Origin: Planctomycetes bacterium syqfu
Lineage (GTDB): Bacteria > Planctomycetota > Phycisphaerae > Phycisphaerales > Phycisphaeraceae
Direction of reading: 5' to 3'
Assembly: GCA_020974905.1 (NCBI GenBank)
Contig: CP087563.1
Span: 5,890,001-5,954,000 of the forward strand
Length of the DNA: 64,000 nt
The notes under the pieces are model-generated. The model made no database searches, was not told the origin of the DNA, and saw nothing but the letters and a program-made list of their open reading frames with translations. The position numbers and the translations under genes were made by a program. Positions 52,060-60,405 of the stretch are shown one piece after another (within the stretch, counting starts at the first letter, position 1; each line of letters starts with the position of its first letter).

Positions 52060-52839
52060 ATGGCAATTAAACGCAAGACGCGAGAAGAAATCGGCAAAAT
52101 GCGTGCGGCGGGGCGGATCGTCCATAAAGTGCTGCAACACTGTCGGGAAAACTGCAAGCCCGGTGTTACCACCAAGGAGCTTGACGACTCAGCGTATGAA
52201 GTGTTCACAGCCGCCGGTGCTCGTGGGTTGTTCAAGAACTATCCCACCTACCGCGAAGGTGAAGGCTTCCCGGCAAATCTGTGCATCTCGGTTAACGAGG
52301 TGGTTGTTCACGGGATTGCTGATGATTACAAAATCAAGGACGGCGACATTGTCGGTTTCGACTGTGGCGTCCAGCTTGATGGTTGGTGCGGCGATTCGGC
52401 GACCACGGTGATGGTTGGCAACGTTGCCCCGGAAGTTCGCAAACTCTGCGAAACCACCGAAGCCATTCTCATGGCTGCCATCGAAAATATCCGTCCCGGC
52501 CGCAAGTGGAGCCAGGTCGCACGGATCATGCAGAACATCGCCGAGCGTGAAGGCTACGGCGTGGTGCGGGACTTCGTCGGTCACGGCATCGGTCAAACGA
52601 TGCACGAAGACCCGAAAGTCCCCAACTTCGTTAGCAGGGATCTGCTGATGAATGACATTGAACTCCGCGAAGGGATCGTGCTGGCCGTTGAGCCGATGTG
52701 CAATCTCGGGACGGATAAAGTCAGAACACTGGCTGACGGTTGGACTGTGGTAACGGTCGACAAAAAGCCCGCTGCTCACTACGAGCACACCATTGCTGTG
52801 ACCGCCGATGGCTGTGAAGTTCTGACTGACGGCAATTGA
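52060..52839 (+). CDS. map: Methionine aminopeptidase, type I
   Basis: Removes the initiator Met from nascent proteins. The 259-aa protein has all metal ligands: Asp101, Asp112, His175, Glu211, Glu242, plus His84. CISVNEVVVHGI and FVGHGIGQTMHEDP blocks are conserved. It is in the usual position before infA. The preceding spacer carries a promoter. Confidence 0.97.
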   Translation: MAIKRKTREEIGKMRAAGRIVHKVLQHCRENCKPGVTTKELDDSAYEVFTAAGARGLFKNYPTYREGEGFPANLCISVNEVVVHGIADDYKIKDGDIVGFDCGVQLDGWCGDSATTVMVGNVAPEVRKLCETTEAILMAAIENIRPGRKWSQVARIMQNIAEREGYGVVRDFVGHGIGQTMHEDPKVPNFVSRDLLMNDIELREGIVLAVEPMCNLGTDKVRTLADGWTVVTVDKKPAAHYEHTIAVTADGCEVLTDGN

Positions 52840-52880
52840 ATAACAGGCCTTGAGACAGGCGGAAAGAGAGTAGCCAGACA

Positions 52881-53096
52881 ATGGCGAAAGAAGACAAAAT
52901 TCAGGTAGACGGCGAAGTGCTCGATGCATTGCCCAACGCAATGTTCAAAGTCAAGCTGGACAACGGCCACGAAATTCTGGCCCAGATCTCCGGCAAGATG
53001 CGTATGCACTACATCCGAATTCTCCCTGGTGACAAGGTGACCGTGGACATCAGTCCTTACGACCTGACCCGTGGTCGGATTATTTATCGTCAGTAA
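52881..53096 (+). CDS. infA: Translation initiation factor IF-1
   Basis: 71 aa, S1/OB-fold: [20 protein letters not shown] to [10 protein letters not shown]-1 occupies the A site during initiation. 41 bases after map. Confidence 0.97.
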   Translation: MAKEDKIQVDGEVLDALPNAMFKVKLDNGHEILAQISGKMRMHYIRILPGDKVTVDISPYDLTRGRIIYRQ

Positions 53097-53134
53097 TGCC
53101 CCTGTAGGGATACTGACCTAAGCGAGGTAGAACC

Positions 53135-53248
53135 ATGAAAGTTCGCTCCAGCGTGAAACGAATCTGTGAAAACTGCAAGATCATCCGTCGTAAAGGCGTG
53201 ATCCGCGTGATCTGCACCAACCCCAAGCACAAACAGCGTCAAGGCTGA
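53135..53248 (+). CDS. rpmJ: 50S ribosomal protein L36
   Basis: 37 aa, [20 protein letters not shown] followed by [17 protein letters not shown], a small gene often missed. Zinc ligands Cys11, Cys14, Cys27, His32 are all present. It lies between infA and rpsM, the normal place. A CCCCCGGAA motif follows its stop. Confidence 0.97.
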   Translation: MKVRSSVKRICENCKIIRRKGVIRVICTNPKHKQRQG

Positions 53249-53271
53249 CCCCCGGAAGTTTCCCCAGTGAA
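53249..53271 (+). repeat. Intercistronic GGAA/TTCC motif, copy 4
   Basis: CCCCCGGAAGTTTCCCC directly follows the rpmJ stop and continues for 21 bases identical to 49079-49099. Confidence 0.7.
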
Positions 53272-53325
53272 ACTTATGCCGGTTGGTTAATAAGCCAGCG
53301 TCTATGAGAATAGAAGGAAAGCAAC

Positions 53326-53709
53326 ATGCCCCGTATTGCAGGCACAGACATCCCGGATAACAAGCCCATCCGTATCGCACTCCGCTACGTCTTTGGTGTC
53401 GGTCCCAAGATCGCCGAAGACCTGCTTACCGAAGTCGGTATCGAAGGCCACGTCCGCGCCAACACCCTCACCGAAGAACAGTGTGCTCAGATCTCCAACG
53501 TGATCGAAGCCAAGTTCCTCGTCGAAGGTGCACTCCGTCGCCAGATCTCGCAGAACATCGGCCGTTTGCGTGACATTCGCTGCTACCGTGGTGATCGTCA
53601 TCGTCGTGGCCTGCCCGTTCGCGGTCAGCGTACACAAACCAATGCCCGTACACGCAAGGGTCGTAAGAAGACCGTTGCAGGTAAGAAGGGCGTCAAGGGT
53701 CAGAAGTAA
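53326..53709 (+). CDS. rpsM: 30S ribosomal protein S13
   Basis: 127 aa. PRIAGTDIPDNKPIRIALRY, the helix-two-turns-helix domain and the basic tail NARTRKGRKKTVAGKKGVKG are present. It bridges the subunit heads (B1). Confidence 0.98.
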   Translation: MPRIAGTDIPDNKPIRIALRYVFGVGPKIAEDLLTEVGIEGHVRANTLTEEQCAQISNVIEAKFLVEGALRRQISQNIGRLRDIRCYRGDRHRRGLPVRGQRTQTNARTRKGRKKTVAGKKGVKGQK

Positions 53710-53816
53710 TCTGACACTTGCAGGTTGGACTGGGTTGCTGTAAACACCCAGTTCAAGCACCGATCTGGTTCGCCGACTCTCCGACGGACCAGGGAGCAAG
53801 AAAGAAGAAGGAACAC

Positions 53817-54194
53817 ATGGCAAAGAAGACCAAAAAAGTTCGCAAGAATGTCTCGCGTGGCATCGCCCACATCAAGGCGACATTCAACAACACCATCGTC
53901 ACCATCACCGACATGAACGGCGAAACGCTCTGTCAGGACTCCGCCGGTTCCACCGGTCAGAAGGGTTCACGTAAGAGCACCCCGTTTGCCGCGACACGTG
54001 CTGCCGAATCCTGCGCCACCAAGGCCAAGAAGTTCGGCATGCAAACCGTTGAAGTCCGCGTCAAGGGCGCCGGTGCCGGTCGTGAATCTGCTGTGACCGC
54101 TCTGCAGGCTGCCGGCCTCAAGATCACCGCTGTCGAAGATCACACACCGATCCCGCACAACGGTTGCCGCCCCCGCAAGCGTCGCCGCGTCTAA
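53817..54194 (+). CDS. rpsK: 30S ribosomal protein S11
   Basis: 125 aa from ATG 53817: [20 protein letters not shown] start, then [17 protein letters not shown] end. The 33-residue upstream extension is not conserved. It sits on the platform near the E site. rpsD is missing after it; an inverted palindrome follows. Confidence 0.97.
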   Translation: MAKKTKKVRKNVSRGIAHIKATFNNTIVTITDMNGETLCQDSAGSTGQKGSRKSTPFAATRAAESCATKAKKFGMQTVEVRVKGAGAGRESAVTALQAAGLKITAVEDHTPIPHNGCRPRKRRRV

Positions 54195-54200
54195 TCCCAT

Positions 54201-54220
54201 TAAACCGCTTGCGGTTTAGC
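54201..54220. repeat. AAACCGCTTGCGGTTT palindrome between rpsK and rpoA
   Basis: TAAACCGCTTGCGGTTTAGC is a perfect palindrome core in the 200-base rpsK-rpoA spacer and matches the copies at 2765 and 12533. The flanking GCTCCCATG also resembles the 2.7 kb copy. Confidence 0.75.
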
Positions 54221-54281
54221 GCTCCCATGATGATCGTCTTCAACGAATCATTGAGCGCAACAGACGAACGACTTAAAGTTA

Positions 54282-54287
54282 TATACT
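54282..54287 (+). promoter_or_regulatory. Possible -10 element before rpoA
   Basis: TATACT about 110 bases upstream of the rpoA ATG, without a good -35 at the expected distance. It may serve rpoA-rplQ. Confidence 0.3.
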
Positions 54288-54394
54288 CACCCCGCTGACA
54301 CAGAAGCTCGATTGAGGATTGCCAACAACCTCAACTCCAGGCGTGAAGTCGGCGGATATCCTTCAAAGGATTGTTGGCAAACGGAGACCGTTTT

Positions 54395-55414
54395 ATGCGT
54401 ATCAGATGGCGCAATCTCGAACTGCCCAGCCGCGTTGTGGCAGATGAAAAGTTCACCTCGGAAACCTACGGCAAATTCACCGTGGAGCCCTTCGAGCGTG
54501 GTATGGGTACGACCATTGGTAACTCCCTGCGTCGTATTCTCCTCTCAAGCCTGGAAGGTGCTGCCTGCACAAGCGTCAAAATCGCCGGTGCCAGCCACGA
54601 ATTCTCCAGCCTTGAAGGTGTGACCGAAGATGTCACCGACATCATCCTCAACATCAAGAACCTGATTGTCTCCAGCGAATCTGATGAACCCAAGACTCTG
54701 CGTTTGTCCGCTGAAGGTCCTGGAGAAGTCACCGCTGAACTCATCGAAGCTGACACCTCCGTCACCATCGTCAACAAAGATCTGATCCTGTGTACCCTCA
54801 CTAAGCAGATCGACTTTGACATGGAACTGAAAGTTGAAAAGGGTCGTGGTTACGTCCCGGCATCTGAACAGTACCAGTCCGGCGAAGACCAGGAAGTCGG
54901 TGTCATCCCCGTCGATGCCATCTACAGCCCCGTCGTCCGTGTCCGCTACAAGGTTGAAGACACCCGCGTGGGTCAGAAGACCAACTACGACAAGCTGACG
55001 CTGGAAATCTGGACCAACGGCACGATCAGCCCCGAAATGGCTTTGGTCGAAGCTGGCAAGATTCTGCGTAAGCACCTTAACCCGTTCGTCCAATACTTCG
55101 AAATCGGCAAGGAAACCGCCAGCGAAGCCGCTGCCGCCGCTGCCCGCGTCGATGAAGACCTGATCCGTAAACTGCAGATGCCCATCAGCGAACTGGAAAT
55201 GTCCGTCCGTGCAAGCAACTGTCTCGAATCAGCCAAGATGAATACTGTTGCTGACCTGGTTCAGCAGACTGAAAGTGATTTGTTGAAGGTTCGCTCCTTC
55301 GGCAAGACCTCGCTCCGCGAAGTCCGCCGTAAGCTGACCGAACTGGATTTACACCTGGGCATGGAGTTGCCCGAAGAACTGCGTCAGCGCATTAAAGCTG
55401 ATTCAGTGATCTGA
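54395..55414 (+). CDS. rpoA: DNA-directed RNA polymerase subunit alpha
   Basis: 339 aa. The N-terminal assembly domain has FTVEPFERGMGTTIGNSLRRILLSS, and the C-terminal DNA/activator domain (about 260-330) has SVRASNCLESAKMNTVADLV and GKTSLREVRRKL. ATG 54395 with GGAGA is preferred over the 8-residue upstream extension. Between the domains is an Ala/Glu linker. It is co-located with rplQ as usual. Confidence 0.98.
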   Translation: MRIRWRNLELPSRVVADEKFTSETYGKFTVEPFERGMGTTIGNSLRRILLSSLEGAACTSVKIAGASHEFSSLEGVTEDVTDIILNIKNLIVSSESDEPKTLRLSAEGPGEVTAELIEADTSVTIVNKDLILCTLTKQIDFDMELKVEKGRGYVPASEQYQSGEDQEVGVIPVDAIYSPVVRVRYKVEDTRVGQKTNYDKLTLEIWTNGTISPEMALVEAGKILRKHLNPFVQYFEIGKETASEAAAAAARVDEDLIRKLQMPISELEMSVRASNCLESAKMNTVADLVQQTESDLLKVRSFGKTSLREVRRKLTELDLHLGMELPEELRQRIKADSVI

Positions 55415-55473
55415 TATTTTTGAGTTAACGAAAGCACCGACAGGCTTGATGCCTGACGGGGAGGTTAAATACC

Positions 55474-56073
55474 ATGCGACACAGAGTAGGTGGATTCAAA
55501 CTCGGACGTGACACGGAACATCGTAAAGCGATGTGGCGTAACATGGCCATTTCCCTGCTGACCCACGGCCAGATCACGACAACGGTTCCCAAGGCCAAGA
55601 GCCTCAAGCCCTTCGTCGAAAAGCTCATCACCCTCGCCAAAAAGGGTGACCTGGCTTCCCGCCGTCGCGTCATCCAGCAGATCGGCAACCCCATCATGGT
55701 CAAGTTTGACGAAGACCCCGATGTCAGCCGCAACAAGTACGGCGAACTCGTCGACGGTCCCAAGCTCGTCAAGCGTCTGTTTGACGTGATCGGCCCGCAG
55801 TTCGCTGACCGCGACGGTGGTTACACCCGAATCGTTCGTCTGGGCAAGCACCGCATCGGCGATGCCGGTGATCTCTGTGTGATCCAGCTCGTCGGCGATG
55901 AGTCCGGCCCGCAGGTGTCCGGCCAATACAGCCGTCGCCGCGACAAAGCCAACAAGCGCATGGAATTCGCCGCCAAGATCCGCAAGGGTACCAAAGCCCC
56001 GGAAGCCGCGACGGCAGTCACCGAAGCCCCGGAAGCTCCTGCCCAAGAAGCTCCCGAAAAGACCGAAGAATAA
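55474..56073 (+). CDS. rplQ: 50S ribosomal protein L17 with acidic C-terminal tail, 199 aa
   Basis: The L17 core occupies residues 1-142 (MRHRVGGFKLGRDTEHRKAM). Residues 143-199 are an extra segment, first basic (YSRRRDKANKRMEF), then acidic and rich in Ala/Glu/Pro (EAPEAPAQEAPEKTEE). Most bacterial L17 are about 120-130 aa. It is the last gene of the ribosomal cluster and is followed by a terminator. Confidence 0.97.
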   Translation: MRHRVGGFKLGRDTEHRKAMWRNMAISLLTHGQITTTVPKAKSLKPFVEKLITLAKKGDLASRRRVIQQIGNPIMVKFDEDPDVSRNKYGELVDGPKLVKRLFDVIGPQFADRDGGYTRIVRLGKHRIGDAGDLCVIQLVGDESGPQVSGQYSRRRDKANKRMEFAAKIRKGTKAPEAATAVTEAPEAPAQEAPEKTEE

Positions 56074-56102
56074 ACCCGAGCCCTAAGGCACGGCACGAAA
56101 AC

Positions 56103-56142
56103 AAAACCCTCATCATGTGGCAAACATGGTGAGGGTTTTTTA
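56103..56142 (+). terminator. Terminator of the ribosomal super-operon
   Basis: AAAACCCTCA / TGAGGGTTTT with an inner CATG/CATG pair is followed by a T-run. It lies 30 bases after rplQ and 2 bases before the convergent gene's end. Confidence 0.9.
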
Positions 56143-56143
56143 T

Positions 56144-56632
56144 TTAAGAATCAATCGTCACTGAAAGTGAGGATTGACATAGCTTCGGGAATTTGCGTTC
56201 TATCCAGGGATGTACGTAGAGTTCAAAGATTCGCGTACACAGTGCAAGTGAACTCATCTGATATATCCCGGAAAATACAAACGGATTCAACTTAACGATT
56301 CCCATAATCAGAGATGTACATGAGAGGATCATTGGGCCCCAATAGAAAAAAGCCAAACCGAATCTCCTGAATTTGTCTTTGATCTCTTTGTTCTTTTTCT
56401 TACCGAAACCATATGCATAGACAGAAAACTGAAATTGAAACCAAAGAAACAGAATACCGATACCAAATTTTAGATGCTGCCAGAAAAATGAATCTAAGGT
56501 CAGATCAGAATTGGGATCAAACAATACCGGCCAAATAAAGACATTTGGAATGCTGGCCAAGACTAAGGCCATACTATAAACGAGCTTTCGATCCAAAGCT
56601 TCAATGGTTTGCTCGAACTGATGGGTGATCAA
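56144..56632 (-). CDS. Hypothetical membrane protein, 162 aa
   Basis: No family recognised. It has three or four hydrophobic helices, a Lys-rich loop (FGKKKNKEIKDKFRR), and an AT-rich composition. The start is probably TTG 56632, after GAGGGAAAAC; a longer form from TTG 56692 lacks a ribosome-binding site. Its end meets the rplQ terminator convergently. Confidence 0.65.
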   Translation of the reverse strand: MITHQFEQTIEALDRKLVYSMALVLASIPNVFIWPVLFDPNSDLTLDSFFWQHLKFGIGILFLWFQFQFSVYAYGFGKKKNKEIKDKFRRFGLAFFYWGPMILSCTSLIMGIVKLNPFVFSGIYQMSSLALCTRIFELYVHPWIERKFPKLCQSSLSVTIDS

Positions 56633-56769
56633 TGTTTTCCCTCGGAATTCAATTTTGGCTTGCAGTATAGTCCTAGAGAAATCCCTGAGCAAGAATCATT
56701 ACTCACTTGGCATCACATCTCTTAACGACTATATTCCACGTTCTACTTTTCTTTTCTTGGGGATTTCCA

Positions 56770-57498
56770 TTGAAACGTACATGTCAGGGATGTGGTGCTG
56801 GGGTCCGTGATTCTTCGTTAGTGACCTGCCCGCAATGTGGCGAGTTTTTCCCGGAGCGCAAACGTGGTCGATTCTTTGTGGTCGCCATGCTTGGTGTGAT
56901 TGGGCTGACGTACCTGTTGCCGTATCCCAATGACACCGAGTTTGCGCGGATGTATGGATTTGTCTACATGCTCGTTCGTCTGGTCTGTGCTGTGCTGCTG
57001 TTGCGGCATAGCTGGTCAGATTTGTATGACGACTTCCCAGTGCAAACGTCCAAAGCGCAAGGCGAGAAGCCGACCTATCGTTTGTATTCCGTGGGCCAGA
57101 TCGCATGGGCGACATTCTGGGGGACGCCGCTGGCTGGCTTTGTTGTGTTAGCGATTAACTTTTCGCGTCTTGGTCATCTTACTCAACGCAATAAGATGTT
57201 CCTGACAGGTTGGATCGTGTTCGTTTTGTTGATGCTTTTTGCCGGGCTCTTGCCGGATCGATTCGGGTCGGATGCATCGATTGCGATTTTGATGTTGATA
57301 GCGATGTCGTTCTATGCAAGAGCCCAGATCGGTGAGCAATATGCCAGGCATATCCAAAATGGTGGTGAGCGTGCATCGTCATGGGCAGCAGCTGGGATTG
57401 GCATCTTAAGCGTCATCTCTGCCATGATTCTCTTTATAGGATTGGCTGTGTTACTCTCATTGATCGACTGGAGCACAACGCTGGGTGGCATGTCGTGA
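56770..57498 (+). CDS. Zinc-ribbon membrane protein, 242 aa
   Basis: The N-terminus has a zinc ribbon with two CxxC pairs (CQGCGAGVRDSSLVTCPQCG), followed by six or so hydrophobic helices. The start is uncertain: TTG 56770 follows a GGGGA sequence, while TTG 56707 would add a hydrophobic stretch. Such a zinc-ribbon plus multi-helix layout is common in planctomycetes but has no known function. It is divergent from the preceding membrane protein. Confidence 0.75.
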   Translation: MKRTCQGCGAGVRDSSLVTCPQCGEFFPERKRGRFFVVAMLGVIGLTYLLPYPNDTEFARMYGFVYMLVRLVCAVLLLRHSWSDLYDDFPVQTSKAQGEKPTYRLYSVGQIAWATFWGTPLAGFVVLAINFSRLGHLTQRNKMFLTGWIVFVLLMLFAGLLPDRFGSDASIAILMLIAMSFYARAQIGEQYARHIQNGGERASSWAAAGIGILSVISAMILFIGLAVLLSLIDWSTTLGGMS

Positions 57499-57519
57499 TC
57501 ATCAAAGTCACTTTTGATT

Positions 57520-57525
57520 TATAAT
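57520..57525 (+). promoter_or_regulatory. -10-like TATAAT upstream of the 304-aa lipoprotein
   Basis: TATAAT with no convincing -35 lies 85 bases before ATG 57610. Tentative. Confidence 0.3.
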
Positions 57526-57609
57526 AACCTTGTGCTGTCCGGAAAGAGCTGTGACTACTGGGTGATATGCCTGTTATTTCGTTATCTGTTTAATGTTGTC
57601 GGGGGAATC

Positions 57610-58524
57610 ATGAAATTTGTTTGTTATGTTCTGGTCGCTTTGGGGTTGTCTTTTCTACTTGTGGGGTGCGAGACTTCGCAGGTGGTCCGGACGCCACCCT
57701 CCAGTGTCTGTGTGTTGAAAAAAGCGGGTGAACTGCCGCGTCAGAAACTTCGATATCAAATCCCACAAGGGCAGATGGAAAAGCTTGAATGCACCAACAA
57801 ATTTCTTCTCGATCAGCACATTGGTGGCTATGCTCGCATTTTCTGGTATCCGTCGTTACGTCACGTGCTCATGGTTAAAGCGATTGAGACCTTGCCTGAT
57901 GGCACTGTAAAGATTGGCTTCACCATCGACTTTGTTCAGGCACTTGATCAGGACAACAACCCCATTACGAAAAAAATCAAACCCTTGTTGACAGAGTTGC
58001 CCCCAATTACCGGATCGTATCTGTTAACACCTACGGGCAAGGTTAAAGATATCATCTTTGCAGTCAAACCGGACCCGGATGATGAAAATGATGTCGTTGG
58101 TGATGTTCAGTACATGCTCAAGCACATCCTCAATAACATGACTTACCAATTACCTCAGGAACCGATTGGAATCGGTGCCGTGTGGTCGTATCAATTGCCT
58201 GTGCGTAGTCAGACTTTTTCAGCAACGATCCACATGCAAGTTACATTGGTTGGCTATAAGGCAGACAATGCTCAGTTGAAGTTTTCATTCTATCAGTCGG
58301 TTCAAAATCGCCACTTCCGTAAGGGAACTATGCACTTTAAACTCAAACGTCATATTGTCCATGGACAAGGTGAAAGTCAGATGAGTCCGAGCAGCGTGGT
58401 GCCAACCTTGTATTTGAAACGACGCATCATGCAGCGAATCGGTGTTGAGGAACATGGCATGGAACTTAATGTGATTAATGAAGGTCAAGAAGAAATGAAA
58501 GTGACGCCTTTTGCTGATCTCTGA
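57610..58524 (+). CDS. Lipoprotein, DUF6263-like, 304 aa
   Basis: Type II signal peptide with lipobox LVGC (Cys near 19). The central part has LPQEPIGIGAVWSYQLPV, similar in pattern to the secreted protein at 33300-34202. GGGGGAA precedes ATG 57610, and the upstream in-frame extension is ignored. It is probably anchored to a periplasmic membrane face. No enzyme motif is seen. Confidence 0.8.
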   Translation: MKFVCYVLVALGLSFLLVGCETSQVVRTPPSSVCVLKKAGELPRQKLRYQIPQGQMEKLECTNKFLLDQHIGGYARIFWYPSLRHVLMVKAIETLPDGTVKIGFTIDFVQALDQDNNPITKKIKPLLTELPPITGSYLLTPTGKVKDIIFAVKPDPDDENDVVGDVQYMLKHILNNMTYQLPQEPIGIGAVWSYQLPVRSQTFSATIHMQVTLVGYKADNAQLKFSFYQSVQNRHFRKGTMHFKLKRHIVHGQGESQMSPSSVVPTLYLKRRIMQRIGVEEHGMELNVINEGQEEMKVTPFADL

Positions 58525-58666
58525 TTTTCAGACAGGCGAAACATATCGATCCTGGCTGTTCTATGGCATAAGCGAACACGCCAATGTCTGTCAGTCTTTT
58601 TTCCATGATTCGTTCGATTATCGCAACAGTCTCATCGAATAGGGATTGATCCCTTCAGGAGGTTTC

Positions 58667-59308
58667 ATGCCACAACTGAGCACTGAGCCAACGAATACCA
58701 ATGATCCGTTGTTGGATGTGGCCGAGTCTGTATCGGAGTTGGATGAAAAACAACTGCATGTGTTGAAGCAGAAGGTATTGGCTTTCACCAGTCAATGTGT
58801 CAACTCTGCCCGTTCGAGTATCCGACTGGTTTACTACAGTCTTGCCTTGATACTCAGTGTCGCAGCATTGGCAACGGTATATTTTAATTTCCAGGGCCAT
58901 CATTACCGTACGACATTGATCCTGCTGATACTTGGGCCAGCCATGTTGCTGTTGCTTGGGTATTGGAAGCTGCTGAAGGTGCTCACGTCTCTACCGGATC
59001 AGGTTAATGATGTGGTGACACGCGTGCTTGAGATGAAGTCGGTTTACCGTGAGAAATTGCCCAAGGTTTATGAACTTCGCAAAGGTGTGATCGGCCGCGC
59101 CAAGTTGTACTGGTTTTTGGGGCGCGTCTTGCGTGATGGGATTAAACTTCTCAAAGATGGCAGAGATTTACCCCGCAGCTTTTTCATGCTCGCCATTCTT
59201 GGCAATCCGATTTTCTGGGTTTCATTGACCGTCTGTCTGTTGGCATCCTATGCTTTTTCAGCAATGACGCTCATGGTCATTGTGCTGCATGTTGTGACGG
59301 GAATATAG
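58667..59308 (+). CDS. Hypothetical membrane protein, 213 aa
   Basis: A polar N-terminus (1-45) with a helical stretch precedes two transmembrane helices (about 55-75 and 80-102), a basic amphipathic loop (about 105-160) and C-terminal hydrophobic helices. ATG 58667 is 6 bases after GGAGG. It lies between the lipoprotein and the CsgG operon, both of which are envelope related. No homologue recognised. Confidence 0.75.
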   Translation: MPQLSTEPTNTNDPLLDVAESVSELDEKQLHVLKQKVLAFTSQCVNSARSSIRLVYYSLALILSVAALATVYFNFQGHHYRTTLILLILGPAMLLLLGYWKLLKVLTSLPDQVNDVVTRVLEMKSVYREKLPKVYELRKGVIGRAKLYWFLGRVLRDGIKLLKDGRDLPRSFFMLAILGNPIFWVSLTVCLLASYAFSAMTLMVIVLHVVTGI

Positions 59309-59316
59309 TGCCGCTC

Positions 59317-59344
59317 TTGACAGGTCGCATAAATCGCGAATAAT
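59317..59344 (+). promoter_or_regulatory. Promoter of the CsgG-DUF4810-DUF799 operon
   Basis: TTGACA (59317-59322) and AATAAT (59339-59344) with a 16-base spacer, upstream of the TTG start at 59382. The -35 is perfect. Confidence 0.65.
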
Positions 59345-59381
59345 GATCTATCATTTAGAAGTCAGACTTCCGGAGGATCAA

Positions 59382-60056
59382 TTGAAAAAATTACTTTTCC
59401 TGGTCACGTTATCCCTGTTTGCGTATGCTTGTTCTGCGCCTGTCGAAACACAACAGGCAATCGCGGTCAATCAAGTTGCATCGATCAACACCACCTACAA
59501 CGGCCCGCGTTATCCAATTGTCGTGGGACAGTTTGAAAACAAAACGCAATATCACAAAGGCATCTTTTACGATGGTAAGGATGACCAGATCGGTCACCAA
59601 GCCAAGCAGATTCTCAAGACACACCTGGTTTCAACCAACCGTTTCACAGTGATGGATCGTTGGAATCTTGAGCAGATCAAGCAGGAAGCCGCGTATGCAG
59701 GCCAAACTTTAAATATCACCGCAGGCAAGCTGGTGATCTCAGGAGCGGTGACTGAGTTCGGACGTCGGGAGACAGGTGGTGAAGCTTTGGGGGGCGTGCT
59801 TGGTGGATCTCGTACGCAATCAGCTTATGCCAAAATTTCCGTTTCCATTATTGATGTGAATACTTCACAGATCGTCTTTTCAGCACAAGGTGCCGGCCAG
59901 ACCAATCTGACAAATGAGCAGGTACTCGGTTTCGGATCAAAGGCTGGTTATGACGCGACGTTGACAGATAAGGTGTTGAATCTGGCGATGATTGAAGTTG
60001 TCAATCGCCTTGTCGAAGGTTTGGAATCGGGGAAAATCGTACTTCCGGGACAATAA
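59382..60056 (+). CDS. CsgG-family outer-membrane-type lipoprotein, 224 aa
   Basis: The N-terminal signal LLFLVTLSLFAYACSA leads to a probable lipobox Cys. The domain core, NTTYNGPRYPIVVGQFENKTQYHKG, then VSTNRFTVMDRWNLEQIKQEA and GGVLGGSRTQSAYAKISVSIID, is that of CsgG/LpoB-like proteins. The start is TTG 59382 with GGAGG (59372-59376) 5 bases upstream. Curli CsgG forms an export channel; the present type, next to DUF4810 and DUF799, has no settled function. The three genes overlap or nearly touch, so they form an operon. Confidence 0.88.
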   Translation: MKKLLFLVTLSLFAYACSAPVETQQAIAVNQVASINTTYNGPRYPIVVGQFENKTQYHKGIFYDGKDDQIGHQAKQILKTHLVSTNRFTVMDRWNLEQIKQEAAYAGQTLNITAGKLVISGAVTEFGRRETGGEALGGVLGGSRTQSAYAKISVSIIDVNTSQIVFSAQGAGQTNLTNEQVLGFGSKAGYDATLTDKVLNLAMIEVVNRLVEGLESGKIVLPGQ

Positions 60057-60060
60057 AACA

Positions 60061-60405
60061 ATGAAAAATATCAGTGGATTTGTACTTCTTGCAGGCTGTT
60101 CAATCATGCTTCTGGGATGCGTTGAGCAGCAAATGTATCAATGGGGACACTACGAGCAATCCGTCTATCGGATGTATCACAGCAAAGAGTTCAGTCCTTC
60201 CAATGAAATCGTGATTCTTCAAAAAGACATTGAAAAAGCAAAAGAGAATAACAAGCAGATTGGGCCAGGGGTTCAAGCGCATTTAGGTTATCTGTATACG
60301 CTTGAAGGCGACACGGTTGCTGCGACTCAGATGTTTGAATCTGAAATGGCATCTTTCCCGGAAAGCAAAGTCATGATTGAACGTCTATTGAGGAAGATGC
60401 CATGA
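60061..60405 (+). CDS. DUF4810 lipoprotein, 114 aa
   Basis: The signal peptide ends LLGC (lipobox). MYQWGHYEQSVYRMYHSKE and GVQAHLGYLYTLEGD, in a TPR-like helix pair, are typical of DUF4810. It starts 4 bases after the CsgG gene and its last four bases overlap the next start codon (ATGA at 60402-60405). Proteins of this family usually occur with CsgG and DUF799 lipoproteins. Confidence 0.88.
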   Translation: MKNISGFVLLAGCSIMLLGCVEQQMYQWGHYEQSVYRMYHSKEFSPSNEIVILQKDIEKAKENNKQIGPGVQAHLGYLYTLEGDTVAATQMFESEMASFPESKVMIERLLRKMP

